Shown: positions 26,613-36,188 of the stretch, in pieces
Numbering within the stretch: the stretch's first letter is position 1
How the letters are laid out: each line of letters starts with the position of its first letter
NCBI GenBank assembly: GCA_023428915.1
Contig: JAEYWL010000022.1
Span: 1-58,382 of the forward strand
Length of the DNA stretch: 58,382 bases
Source: Verrucomicrobiota bacterium
GTDB lineage: Bacteria; Chlamydiota; Chlamydiia; Chlamydiales; JAEYWL01
Reading direction: 5' to 3'
The notes under the pieces: model-generated
Seen by the model: the letters and a program-made list of their open reading frames with translations, nothing else
Told to the model about the DNA's origin: nothing
The model's database searches: none
Program-made: the position numbers and the translations under genes

Positions 26613-27422
26613 ATGAAAGCGGGCGATTATGTTTGGTTTGTTCTGCTTGCATTCTATGCCCTTTTAATTTGGTTCCGAGACATCTCTTGGATGTCGACGG
26701 CTGAAGATACTTTGCCAATACTAGTGGCGCTGCCCTTATTTGTCATGTTGCTGTGGCCGTGGGAATTTGCTAAGGAAAAAACTCCTCTTTCAACCGTGCA
26801 ATTAGCCTGTGCTCTGTTATTATTTCCATTAGGGATTGTTACCAATTTAACCATCCTATTGGCAATTTCTTGGACTTGGCTGTTATGGTTATGGCTAAAC
26901 TCCCGCATAGCGGCTCCATCAAAAGACCAGATTGCCAAATTGTTAATACTGCCGTTTATGGCTTTTCCCTGGATTACCCTTGATGCCGCCCCTATTGGTT
27001 GGTGGTTTAGACTTTCAGGCGCCTGGGCGACAGCTCATGTGTTTAGTTTTTTAGGGGCTAATGTCTATCAGGATGGCACACAGCTTTTAATCAATATGCA
27101 GCCAATAGACGTTGAAGTGGCTTGTTCAGGTTTAAATACCCTTCAATCAATGATAATTGCCGGTTCGGTGGCAGCTTTTGTGACATTAGGCGAATATAAA
27201 CGCTATTGGTTCAGCCTCCCCTTTTTAGTATTGATGGCTTGGGTTGCCAATACAATTAGGATTATTATCTTGGTGTTGGCAGCTCTTTTAGTAAGTCCAG
27301 CTTTTGCGCTTGGCACTTTTCATACCTTTGGAGGATGGCTTGTGTTGATGCTGATGTTTATTCTAAGTTGGGCCGTATTTGTTGCAATGGCACCTAAAGA
27401 AGAACACCAGGAGAAATCTTGA
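26613..27422 (+). CDS. Exosortase/archaeosortase family transmembrane protease-transpeptidase
   Basis: This 269-residue protein has about eight hydrophobic segments. The three invariant exosortase residues are present in the right order: Cys171 in VACSGLNTLQS, Arg216 in ANTIRIIIL and His237 in FHTFGGW. Exosortases cut C-terminal PEP-CTERM-like tripartite signals of surface proteins in the membrane and probably join them to another molecule; they usually sit in exopolysaccharide loci, as here. The subfamily could not be named. No substrate with a C-terminal motif, helix and basic tail was found in the window. The stop overlaps the next start. Confidence 0.9.
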   Translation: MKAGDYVWFVLLAFYALLIWFRDISWMSTAEDTLPILVALPLFVMLLWPWEFAKEKTPLSTVQLACALLLFPLGIVTNLTILLAISWTWLLWLWLNSRIAAPSKDQIAKLLILPFMAFPWITLDAAPIGWWFRLSGAWATAHVFSFLGANVYQDGTQLLINMQPIDVEVACSGLNTLQSMIIAGSVAAFVTLGEYKRYWFSLPFLVLMAWVANTIRIIILVLAALLVSPAFALGTFHTFGGWLVLMLMFILSWAVFVAMAPKEEHQEKS

Positions 27423-27889
27423 AACAACTTTCAATTGGTGTTGAAGCTTCAGTAGTGCTATTTTGCCTATGGCAGGCAGCCGGGCTATTAGGCGAATGGG
27501 AAAATACACCTTATTTAAACTACAGCCTTTTGGCTTTTTTTTCGTGGACAATACCTTTAGCCATATGGCTGCCCAAAGCAATTGAAATTTACGGAAAGCC
27601 TACCTGCACACTACCTTTTTTGTTTCTTGGATTATTATGCAGCGCCTTTGGGATGTTGGGCTCTTTAAATGCTTTAAAACACATCGGTTTGCTATTTGTC
27701 CTGGCTGCTTTTCTTCCAGTAAATTTCCCCTTCTTCATCTGGGCAGTTTCTGCTTTAGCCTGGCTGCCGGCAGCTGCCTACTTTAGCCGCTCTTTTTCCA
27801 TACTTGCAGTAACAGTCATTCGCATTGCTGTGGCATTTATAGGGTTGGTGGCTGGATTGATCGCGATTAACAAAAAGGAAAAAACATGA
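27419..27889 (+). CDS. Small polytopic membrane protein of the exosortase operon
   Basis: This 156-residue protein has about five hydrophobic helices and a short basic C-terminus (AINKKEKT). It was not recognised. It starts at TTG, which overlaps the exosortase TGA stop (TTGA), and its own stop overlaps the next ATG, so the three genes are translationally coupled. The position suggests an accessory subunit of the exosortase machine or a separated membrane domain. Confidence 0.75.
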   Translation: MKQLSIGVEASVVLFCLWQAAGLLGEWENTPYLNYSLLAFFSWTIPLAIWLPKAIEIYGKPTCTLPFLFLGLLCSAFGMLGSLNALKHIGLLFVLAAFLPVNFPFFIWAVSALAWLPAAAYFSRSFSILAVTVIRIAVAFIGLVAGLIAINKKEKT

Positions 27890-28470
27890 GCTTATCGCAT
27901 TGGATCCTCGGTGTTTTTTTATTATTCGTGATTTTAATCGGTTTAGTTTGGCAATTTACCGATTTACCCGATGCAAAAGCAAGAATTGAAAGCCTCCCGC
28001 TGAACGGAAAAAACCTTAGCGGCTACGATGTTCCTCTTACCCCTTCAGAAGAAGCATTTTTTAAAGGGGTAAACGCCATTAAAAGGATTTATAAAGTCGG
28101 CAATCAAACATTTTTTCTCTACGCTCTAGACGGCACCCATAATCGGCATGCCGTGCATGATCCCACTTATTGTTTTAAAGGCAGCGGCTGGGATATTACA
28201 AATGAGAAAAACTTTCCATTGAAAGACGGATCAGGTTTGCTGTTCACCTTGAATAAAGGCTATCAAACCAAAGAAGCCTTGGTTTGGTTTTCTGATGGTG
28301 TGCACAATTACAATTCGCCCTTTAAATACTGGCTAGCGACCACCTTAAGAAGGCTGACGCTGGGCCGCTCAGGCGCAGAACCGGTATTAGTTTCTATTCA
28401 ACCCCTGCTCACAAAAACTTTGGACTGGAACGAAATCTTCAAACAGTTTCCAGAGCTAAATAATCTATAG
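27886..28470 (+). CDS. EpsI-like exosortase-associated protein
   Basis: This 194-residue protein has an N-terminal membrane anchor (WILGVFLLFVILIGLVWQF) and a soluble domain resembling EpsI/DUF3485, which is encoded next to or fused to many exosortases. Features are LPLNGKNLSGYDVPLT near the start of the domain, IKRIYKVGNQTFFLYALD, and HDPTYCFKGSGWDI, matching the family pattern H-x-P-x-x-C ... G-W. The role of EpsI proteins is unsettled but tied to exosortase-dependent export or polymer synthesis. It overlaps the upstream membrane protein by 4 bp and ends the operon core; an 85-bp gap follows. Confidence 0.82.
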   Translation: MSLSHWILGVFLLFVILIGLVWQFTDLPDAKARIESLPLNGKNLSGYDVPLTPSEEAFFKGVNAIKRIYKVGNQTFFLYALDGTHNRHAVHDPTYCFKGSGWDITNEKNFPLKDGSGLLFTLNKGYQTKEALVWFSDGVHNYNSPFKYWLATTLRRLTLGRSGAEPVLVSIQPLLTKTLDWNEIFKQFPELNNL

Positions 28471-28555
28471 TTATAGGTGTAAAATAAAGAATTATTAATT
28501 ATGGTGGGGAATAGTAATGATTGCTTAAATAAAAGCGATACAGGGGGATACCCGC

Positions 28556-29740
28556 TTGGCTACTAAGATTCTTGTAGTTGATGACGAACCTGATCTCGAA
28601 TTGCTGGTAAGGCAGAAATTTCGCAAGAAAATTCAAGAAAACGAGATCGAGTTTCAGTTTGCCCGTAATGGTGTGGAAGCATTGCAGAAGCTTTATGCAG
28701 ATACGGAACTGAACATCATTTTGACTGATATTAATATGCCTGAAATGGATGGCCTGACTTTATTGAGCGCTTTGCCTTCACTAAATCGAGTGTATAAGGC
28801 TATTGTAATCTCCGCTTATGGCGATATGAGCAATATTCGCAGCGCGATGAATAAAGGGGCTTCAGATTTTATCATTAAACCAATTGATTTTCAGGACTTA
28901 GAGATTACGATTGCAAAGATCATAGATCAATACAATCAACTAAAAGAAGCCCTGGCAGCAAAATTGCGTTTAATTGACATCGACAAAGAACTGGAAGTTG
29001 CACGCAAGATACAAGAATCAATGCTTCCCAAGAGCTTTGAAAGCCTGCCGAATAGGGATAAGTTCGAGCTTTACGGTAAAGTATTCCCGGCAAAAGAAGT
29101 AAGCGGAGATTTTTTTGATTATTTCAAAATCGATGAGCAGCGCTTTGCCTTTGTAATTGCCGATGTTTCCGGCAAAAGTATTTCTGCAGCGCTATTTATG
29201 GCCACTAGCCGCGCTCTTATACGTTATATTGGAAGCAAATCCGCACAATCTGAAGAGGTGCTTAATAAAGTTAACGATATGCTATGCACCAATAATGATT
29301 CTTGTATGTTTGTGACAGCCTTTTATGGTGTTTTTGATACCATAACCGGCGAGTTGCAGTATTGCAATGCCGGCCACAATCCACCTTATATTATCTCAAG
29401 CCGCGGCTCTATACAAAAGATCGGTACAGAAAGCGGCCTGGCAATGGGTGTATTAGACAGTAAAGATCTGGCAAATGTCATTCCATACAAAAAAGGCGCT
29501 ATAAAGCTATCTCCTGGCGATAAACTGTTGTGCATCACTGATGGCATTGTGGAAGCAATGCGCAGAGACAATGCCTTATATGGCGAAGAGCGTCTTTTAA
29601 AAGTTTTAGCCGAGCATGGGGCTGATAGCCTTCAGGAAATTGCTGCAAGTATCATTGAAGGTGTTAAAGATTTTACAGGGGATGTAGCGCCATCAGATGA
29701 TATCACCATGCTGATGGTGAAATTCTTATCAGGGGTATAA
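28556..29740 (+). CDS. Response regulator with PP2C (RsbU/SpoIIE) phosphatase output
   Basis: This 394-residue protein starts at TTG with a good AGGGGG ribosome site. The receiver domain (about 1-125) has the acid pair D9/D10, phosphoacceptor D58 (ILTDINMPEMDG) and the Lys of IIKPIDF. A short coiled linker leads to a PP2C domain (about 155-390: VSGDFFDYF, DVSGKSISAALF, CNAGHNPPY, CITDGIVEAM, SDDITML). The phosphatase would dephosphorylate an anti-sigma-antagonist protein when the receiver is phosphorylated, probably by the histidine kinase encoded next (9 bp gap). It resembles the N-terminal half of the 19175-21238 fusion, so the STAS domain there is a possible substrate. Confidence 0.92.
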   Translation: MATKILVVDDEPDLELLVRQKFRKKIQENEIEFQFARNGVEALQKLYADTELNIILTDINMPEMDGLTLLSALPSLNRVYKAIVISAYGDMSNIRSAMNKGASDFIIKPIDFQDLEITIAKIIDQYNQLKEALAAKLRLIDIDKELEVARKIQESMLPKSFESLPNRDKFELYGKVFPAKEVSGDFFDYFKIDEQRFAFVIADVSGKSISAALFMATSRALIRYIGSKSAQSEEVLNKVNDMLCTNNDSCMFVTAFYGVFDTITGELQYCNAGHNPPYIISSRGSIQKIGTESGLAMGVLDSKDLANVIPYKKGAIKLSPGDKLLCITDGIVEAMRRDNALYGEERLLKVLAEHGADSLQEIAASIIEGVKDFTGDVAPSDDITMLMVKFLSGV

Positions 29741-29748
29741 AGATTAAT

Positions 29749-30681
29749 ATGTCGCCTCCACATTATGCTATTCCAAGTGAAACAGCTATCTATTGGGTCA
29801 TTATTTGCGTCCTTTGCTTAGCTATCGCTATCTTATCCTGTTATTTTTCTAAAGTTAAACTTGCTTGCAAGGAAGCTTTAGCAGATTTAGACAAAATGCA
29901 AAAAAAAATGATTGCCCAAGACAAGTTAATAACATTGGGAACTCTGGCTGCAGGCATAGCCCACGAAATTAAAAACCCTCTAAACTTTATCTTGAACTTT
30001 TCTAAGCTAGCTCAAGAATATTTAATAGAATTGCAGGCAATTATGCAGCAATCAACGGAGGGGCAGCAGCTGGAAGCAAAAGAAATAACAGCAAACCTTG
30101 AAAAAAATCTGCAGAAGATTAGGGAGCATAGCGAGAGGGCCAACGATATAGTAAACAATATGCTGATGCATGCCAGAGGTGAAAAGCAAAAAAAATATCC
30201 CGAAAACCTTTCTAACTTGATTAACGAAGCTGTATCTTTTTCTTATCACAGCATGAAAGCGTTAGATTCTAACTTTAATGTAAAGATCACCAAAAAATTT
30301 GATGATAAAGTCAAAGAAGTGCATGTAATTTCTTCTGAGATTATCCGCGTACTGATTAACTTGTTTAATAATGCATTTTATTCTGTGCAGGAGAAAAAAC
30401 AGCATGTTAAAGGATATATCCCTGAAATTACCATATCGACACTAGATTGTGAAAAATATGTACAGATGTGCATATATGACAATGGGGGCGGTATATCTGA
30501 AGAGAATCTTGAGAAAATTTTTACTCCGTTTTTTACAACGAAACCTCTAGGGCAGGGAACTGGTCTTGGCCTGGCGATCAGCCGGGAAATTATTACCTTG
30601 CATCACTTTGGTACATTGGAAGTTAAAGCAAAAGATGGCGAGTTTGCAGAGTTTACAATCACACTGCCAAAACAAACATAG
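29749..30681 (+). CDS. Membrane-bound sensor histidine kinase
   Basis: This 310-residue kinase has one N-terminal membrane helix (WVIICVLCLAIAILSCYF), a short coiled coil, a phosphoacceptor helix with His72 in AAGIAHEIKNPLNF, and an HATPase domain (N-box NLFNNAFYSV, G1 DNGGGIS, G2 GQGTGLGLAIS). There is almost no extracellular sensing region, so the signal must come from the membrane or from partners. It is set between the REC-PP2C protein and the 1810-residue hybrid kinase, whose kinase end is similar, suggesting they arose by duplication and share targets. Confidence 0.92.
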   Translation: MSPPHYAIPSETAIYWVIICVLCLAIAILSCYFSKVKLACKEALADLDKMQKKMIAQDKLITLGTLAAGIAHEIKNPLNFILNFSKLAQEYLIELQAIMQQSTEGQQLEAKEITANLEKNLQKIREHSERANDIVNNMLMHARGEKQKKYPENLSNLINEAVSFSYHSMKALDSNFNVKITKKFDDKVKEVHVISSEIIRVLINLFNNAFYSVQEKKQHVKGYIPEITISTLDCEKYVQMCIYDNGGGISEENLEKIFTPFFTTKPLGQGTGLGLAISREIITLHHFGTLEVKAKDGEFAEFTITLPKQT

Positions 30682-30687
30682 CGGCCG

Positions 30688-33600
30688 ATGCAAAAAAAGA
30701 TTCTAGACTACGTTCTGTTAAAGGTGATCCATGAGTCTGAAAAAAGCATCATTTACCGTGCCCTTTCTGTTGAACAACATACTGTAGCCATAAAAATTCT
30801 TAAAAATGAGCATCCTACATTACAGGAAATTGCGCAATTGCAGCATGAATTTGAAGTATTGCAGAAATTGGATTTTGAAGGCGTCGTTAAGGTGCTTGAA
30901 AACATTCAACGGGGAAGCGTGCATGCACTTGTTTTTGAAGATTTCAGCGGAATGTCGCTAAAAAACTACCTTGAGGTCAATACTTTAGATATTATCTCCT
31001 ATCATAAAATGGCTATTTCTTTGGCTGAAACCTTGGCTGAGCTGCACAATAAACGGATCATCCATAAGGATATCAAGCCCCATAATATAGTGTTGAATCA
31101 GCAAATTTTTCAGACAAAGCTGATTGAATTTGGTATTTCCTCTCAATTATCCCGTGAAAATCCAATCATTATTCCGCCAAATATTATCGAAGGTTCTCTA
31201 GATTACATCTCTCCAGAGCAAACAGGCAGGATTAACCGCCTGGTTGATTATCGTACCGATATTTATTCCCTTGGAGTAGTCTTATATGAGGCCCTGGTGC
31301 AGCAGCCCCCCTTTCAAAGCAAAGACCCTATGGAGATTATCCATAGCCATATTGCTAAAACGCCTATCCCTCCCCATGAAAAGCATCCGCTGATTCCTAA
31401 GCCTGTTTCTGACATTGTCATGAAGTGTTTAGAGAAAATGCCGGAGGATCGCTACCAGAGCGCCTTAGGGTTAAAAGCAGATCTTGAAGAGTGTCTACGG
31501 CAGCTAGTTGAGAAAAATACGGTTTTTGACTTTTCTCCAGGTAAACAAGATCGCCTCAATACCTTTAAAGTGCCCAGCCACAATTTTGGCAGATACAAAG
31601 AAAGCCAAGCGCTGCTTTCTGCATTTGACAGGATTACTTTTGGCCGAGCTGAATGGGTAATACTTTCAGGGCCTGCCGGAGTAGGCAAAAGCACCTTGGT
31701 CGATGAGATCCATTTGGCTTTTCAAAAACAGCACGCTTGGTTTGTTAAAGGCAAATATGATCAGATGTCAAATGACATCCCCTATTCCGCATTAATTGAA
31801 GCCTGCAAAGATTTAATCAAGCAAGTATTGGCCTCCAATGAAACAGAGCTGGGGATTGTCAGGCAGAATCTGCTATCGACTTTGCAGAACAATGGCCAGG
31901 TGATGGTGGATTTAATTCCGGATTTGGAATTAATTATCGGAAAACAGCCGCCGGTGGCACAGGTCGAACCAGAAGCTAGCCAAAGCAGGATTAAATTATT
32001 TTTTCGCAAATTTATCCAGTCATTTGCGCGGCAGGAAAAACCTTTAGTGATCTTTTTAGATGATTTTCATAGAGCCGATATAGCTTCAATCTACCTGATC
32101 AAGTCCTTAATGACAGACAAATGGCTGCAGCATTTGTTGTTATTAACTGCCTGCCGGGAATTGACTCCGGAAGATCAAATTATCAAATTGCAGCTTGAGG
32201 TAAAAAGAGAGGGGGCTATTGTCCACCAGATTAAATTAGGCCCCCTTGACGTAAGCCAGGTTGTCCAGCTTCTAAAAGAAATGTTTTATAACAAAGATGA
32301 AGAGACTTTAGAGCTGGCAAAGCTACTTTTAAATAAGACAGGAGGCAGTCCCTTATTTCTCATACAGCTGTTGAAGAATTTATACGATGAAGAACTCATT
32401 TATTTTGATAACCGCCAAGGGAAATGGGAGTGGAAATTAGCAGAAATTGAAAAAAAAGGGGTTTCTGAAAATGTCGTTGAGCTGATGATAAAAAAAATCC
32501 GCCAGCTGTCTTCTGAAACACAGAGAGCCCTTATGCTGGCTTCTGCGTGCGGCAGCCAGTTTGACTTGCATCTTCTTGCCAATCTGGAGAGAAAAAGCTT
32601 AAGCGAGACTTTAAGTATTATTTGGGGGGCCATTAGTGAAGAACTTATTCATCCGCTAAACGACCATTACCTGTTAGTTAAAAACACCAAATTTGAACAA
32701 GATAACCAGGATGCCTTAAATAAAATCCCCATACCATTCCGGTTTAGCCATGACCGTGTGCAGCTGGCGGCATACTCTTTGTTTTCTGAAGAAGAGAAAG
32801 CTTCTGTGCACGCTGAAATTGGTTTATACATGCTTAACAAGCTTGACCCTGAAATGATCGGCGATTTCATATTTACGCTTGTATTTCATTTAAATAGAGG
32901 CCTGGCAGCTTTAGCAAAAGATAAATATATCGAGACGATTAAGCTTAATCTCGCAGCGTGCCGTAAGGCTAAAAGGGAAGCAGCCTACCAAACAGCTTTC
33001 GAATGCATTAATGTGGCCCGTAAGCTTCTCGGGGACGATTGCTGGGAAACTCATTATTCATTGAGTTATGCGGTCTATTTGGAATCAGCAGAATGCGCCT
33101 ACCTTACAAAAACATTTGGAGATATAGACAAGTTTTCTCAAATCATTTTAGAAAAGGCTAAAACGAAAATAGAGAAAAGCAAGCTCTACATGTTAAAAAT
33201 TACCTATTACACCAACATTGCAGAGACGCAAAATGCTTTGGATTGCGGTTTGGAATGCTTGAAGATGTTTAATGTGCATTTGAACAAAGAGCCAAGCCTG
33301 CTGCGCATCATTAAAGAACTTATTGTGGTGCGCTGGAAGCTGCGCAACCAGACGATAACCAGCCTGCAGTTTCTTCCTCCAATGCGCGATGAAGAAAACG
33401 TTTTTTTACTCGAGTTCTTTATCAACCTGCTGCCGCCGGCGTTTGTATCAAATAAGCACCTCTTCATAATGATTACACTATATATGATGCGTTTGACGCT
33501 GGATTACGGCAATTGCTCGACTTCCTTTTTTGTATACTTGTCTTATGCCAACGTGCTGCAAATTCTTTTCAGGGACTATAAACGGGCCTATGAACTTGGC

Positions 33601-36120
33601 AAGCTTTCTTTAGCTTTGTGTGCACGCTATAATCATTCACCTTCAGTTTGTAAAGCAAATTATGTAATGGCTGCCATTGTCAACCATTGGACCCATCCAT
33701 TGCGCACCTCTTCAGAATACATGGATACTTGTGTAAGGGCCGGTTTGGAATCCGGTGAATTTATATTCATCTCCTATATGTGCGTGTTTTACGGCTTCTT
33801 GGATGGTGTTTGGTATAAAAATATTTTTGAAGCAGAAGAGCGTTTGGAAAGGCATAGGGAGACAATTTATTCTTGTAAAAATACCCAGGCCATAAACTCT
33901 TATCGAATGAAAAAACAGCTTGTAAAAATGCTGCGTAAAAAAGAATTTGATGGTTTTCATTTGACAGATGCTAATTTTGATGAAGAATCTTATTTTAAAG
34001 AAATTAACACTGATAAAGAAGAGGAAGCGACCCTGCAAGCTTATACGGGTTATAAAATGGGCGTCATGATTGTGTTTGGCCACTATCATGAAGCTTTAAG
34101 GCTGTATGAGAGTACTTATCATGCCCGCCAAGCGTCCCTTGCCCTAATTTCAGAAAGAGAAATCAATTTTTATTGTTCCTTGTCCCTGCTTGGCATTATT
34201 CGCCAGAGCAGTATTTATGAACGATTGGCAATATGGTTAAAAATCCAAAAAAACAGAGTGCTGCTTAAGTATTGGACCAGATGTTGTCCGGAAACTAATC
34301 AGCATAGGCTTTGGATTGTAGATGCTGAAATAGCCAGAGTGTTAGGGCAATATGAAAAAGCACTTCAGTTATATGACAAAGCCATTAAATATGCGCGAGA
34401 GCAAGAAAATATATTAGAGGAAGGGATAGCCAATGAATTGGCTGCTAAATGCTGCCTGATTGTAAAAAAAACAATGATTGCAAAAGCTTATCTCTTCGAA
34501 GCCCATTACTGTTTTTATCGCTGGGGCGCCATTTCCAAAGTAAGGCAACTGGAATCCCATTATCCTGAGATCTTCTCCGGGTTGCTGGAAATGCCTGTAG
34601 GCGACGAAGAGGGTTCAAGGCTAAGCACGCCAGATCATTTTGTGCAGAGTGTAAATTTAGCCGCAGGCAAAAACGCATTTGATTTGGAAGCAGTACTGCA
34701 GGCTTCGGCTGTGCTTTCCGGAGAAATGCGCCTGGAAAAACTCCTCAGTAGTATTTTGCAAATAGTGATTGAATATGCAGGAGCAGACAGGGCAATCTTT
34801 TTACGCGAGCAAGACGGCAAATGGCTGGTTCAGGGCGAAAGGCGTATTGACAGCGAAATGACACTGCATTCCAATGTGCCCATTGAAGAAGAAGCGGAAA
34901 ATTTCTCCTATCAGATTGTGCAGTATGTGATTCGCACCAGCCAAAATATGGTATTAAATGATGTGCAGAACCAGGGCTTTTTTACCCAAGACCCCTATAT
35001 TCTGCGTATGAAGCCTAAATCTGTTCTTTGCATGCTGCTTAGCCACCAGGGAAAGCCTTCTGTCATTCTTTATCTTGAAAATCATCTGACAACAGATGCG
35101 TTTACCCCGGATCGCTTGCGCATTTTATGGCTGTTGTCAGCTCAGATTGCGACTTCAACAGTAAATGCGATTTTGTATACCAACTTGGAAGTGGTATCGG
35201 AAAATCTGAAAAAGCTGAACAAAAAACTGGAAAACCATAGCCATGATTTGGAAAATAAAGTTGGAGAACGCACTGAGGAGTTGCAACAGAAAAACTTGCA
35301 ATTAAGCGAAACGCTGCAAACGCTGAAAGAGATGCAAAAGCAAATTGTTCAGCAAGAAAAGCTGGCGGCTTTAGGCGCTCTCACACAAGGTGTAGCCCAT
35401 GAGATTAAAAACCCCTTGAATTTCATCAACAACTTTTCCAGCTTATCTATGGAGTTGTTAAACGAGTTGTCTGAAATCATTAAAACCCATGAAGAGAAGC
35501 TGGAAAAAGGGGAAGTGGAAGAGCTATTGGGCAATCTGCAAATCAATATGCAAAAAATCTGCGATCACAGCAAACGCGCGGATGGCATTTTAATGTCCAT
35601 GCTGCGCCACTCAAAGATGACAAAAGGCAGTAAAGAGGTAGTTAATGTAAATACCCTGTTATCGGAATATTTGCTCATTATGTCCAATCAAAGCAAAGAG
35701 AAGTATCCGGACCTTTCGGTAACTTTCAGCAAGGTTCTCGACCCTGCTGTGAAATCGATTTATGTGGTGCCGCAAGATATTGGCAGAGCATTTATGAATA
35801 TACTCGATAACTCCCTTTATTCTGTACGCGAGAAAAGGCGTATTATAGGAACTGAGTACACTCCTGAAATACGGGTGAGCACTAAGCAAGAAAGCCAATA
35901 TATTTGGATTTCGATCAGAGACAATGGCATTGGCATTAGAAAAGAGTATTGGGATAAGGTGTTTTTACCATTCTTTACGACAAAGCCAACCGGAACAGGA
36001 GTTGGCTTGGGCCTCTCTATAGCTTATGATATCTTTGTTAAAGAACATGAAGGCAAATTGACTTTCGAAACCGAAGAAGGGGAATATACGGAATTCATCA
36101 TCGAACTCCCCACCGCCTGA
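30688..36120 (+). CDS. Giant Ser/Thr kinase - AAA ATPase - GAF - histidine kinase hybrid
   Basis: This is an 1810-residue protein of the trifunctional signalling type known from cyanobacteria and myxobacteria. The order is: a eukaryote-like Ser/Thr kinase (1-270; VAIK with K36, HKDIKPHN with D128), a large STAND-like ATPase (Walker A GPAGVGKST at about 328, Walker B VIFLDDFHR at about 455), a long helical repeat region (650-1300), a GAF domain (about 1330-1490), a coiled coil, a phosphoacceptor helix (GVAHEIKNPLNF, His about 1571) and an HATPase (NILDNSLYSV, DNGIGI, GTGVGLGLSI). In the Ser/Thr kinase the DFG motif reads EFG (E147), so that activity may be impaired. It starts 6 bp after the histidine kinase. 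Confidence 0.92.
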   Translation: MQKKILDYVLLKVIHESEKSIIYRALSVEQHTVAIKILKNEHPTLQEIAQLQHEFEVLQKLDFEGVVKVLENIQRGSVHALVFEDFSGMSLKNYLEVNTLDIISYHKMAISLAETLAELHNKRIIHKDIKPHNIVLNQQIFQTKLIEFGISSQLSRENPIIIPPNIIEGSLDYISPEQTGRINRLVDYRTDIYSLGVVLYEALVQQPPFQSKDPMEIIHSHIAKTPIPPHEKHPLIPKPVSDIVMKCLEKMPEDRYQSALGLKADLEECLRQLVEKNTVFDFSPGKQDRLNTFKVPSHNFGRYKESQALLSAFDRITFGRAEWVILSGPAGVGKSTLVDEIHLAFQKQHAWFVKGKYDQMSNDIPYSALIEACKDLIKQVLASNETELGIVRQNLLSTLQNNGQVMVDLIPDLELIIGKQPPVAQVEPEASQSRIKLFFRKFIQSFARQEKPLVIFLDDFHRADIASIYLIKSLMTDKWLQHLLLLTACRELTPEDQIIKLQLEVKREGAIVHQIKLGPLDVSQVVQLLKEMFYNKDEETLELAKLLLNKTGGSPLFLIQLLKNLYDEELIYFDNRQGKWEWKLAEIEKKGVSENVVELMIKKIRQLSSETQRALMLASACGSQFDLHLLANLERKSLSETLSIIWGAISEELIHPLNDHYLLVKNTKFEQDNQDALNKIPIPFRFSHDRVQLAAYSLFSEEEKASVHAEIGLYMLNKLDPEMIGDFIFTLVFHLNRGLAALAKDKYIETIKLNLAACRKAKREAAYQTAFECINVARKLLGDDCWETHYSLSYAVYLESAECAYLTKTFGDIDKFSQIILEKAKTKIEKSKLYMLKITYYTNIAETQNALDCGLECLKMFNVHLNKEPSLLRIIKELIVVRWKLRNQTITSLQFLPPMRDEENVFLLEFFINLLPPAFVSNKHLFIMITLYMMRLTLDYGNCSTSFFVYLSYANVLQILFRDYKRAYELGKLSLALCARYNHSPSVCKANYVMAAIVNHWTHPLRTSSEYMDTCVRAGLESGEFIFISYMCVFYGFLDGVWYKNIFEAEERLERHRETIYSCKNTQAINSYRMKKQLVKMLRKKEFDGFHLTDANFDEESYFKEINTDKEEEATLQAYTGYKMGVMIVFGHYHEALRLYESTYHARQASLALISEREINFYCSLSLLGIIRQSSIYERLAIWLKIQKNRVLLKYWTRCCPETNQHRLWIVDAEIARVLGQYEKALQLYDKAIKYAREQENILEEGIANELAAKCCLIVKKTMIAKAYLFEAHYCFYRWGAISKVRQLESHYPEIFSGLLEMPVGDEEGSRLSTPDHFVQSVNLAAGKNAFDLEAVLQASAVLSGEMRLEKLLSSILQIVIEYAGADRAIFLREQDGKWLVQGERRIDSEMTLHSNVPIEEEAENFSYQIVQYVIRTSQNMVLNDVQNQGFFTQDPYILRMKPKSVLCMLLSHQGKPSVILYLENHLTTDAFTPDRLRILWLLSAQIATSTVNAILYTNLEVVSENLKKLNKKLENHSHDLENKVGERTEELQQKNLQLSETLQTLKEMQKQIVQQEKLAALGALTQGVAHEIKNPLNFINNFSSLSMELLNELSEIIKTHEEKLEKGEVEELLGNLQINMQKICDHSKRADGILMSMLRHSKMTKGSKEVVNVNTLLSEYLLIMSNQSKEKYPDLSVTFSKVLDPAVKSIYVVPQDIGRAFMNILDNSLYSVREKRRIIGTEYTPEIRVSTKQESQYIWISIRDNGIGIRKEYWDKVFLPFFTTKPTGTGVGLGLSIAYDIFVKEHEGKLTFETEEGEYTEFIIELPTA

Positions 36121-36188
36121 TAATCCTTTTATTTTTAAAAAAATCAAGCTAAACTTTTGATTATTAAATGATAAATATGAGGTTATTT

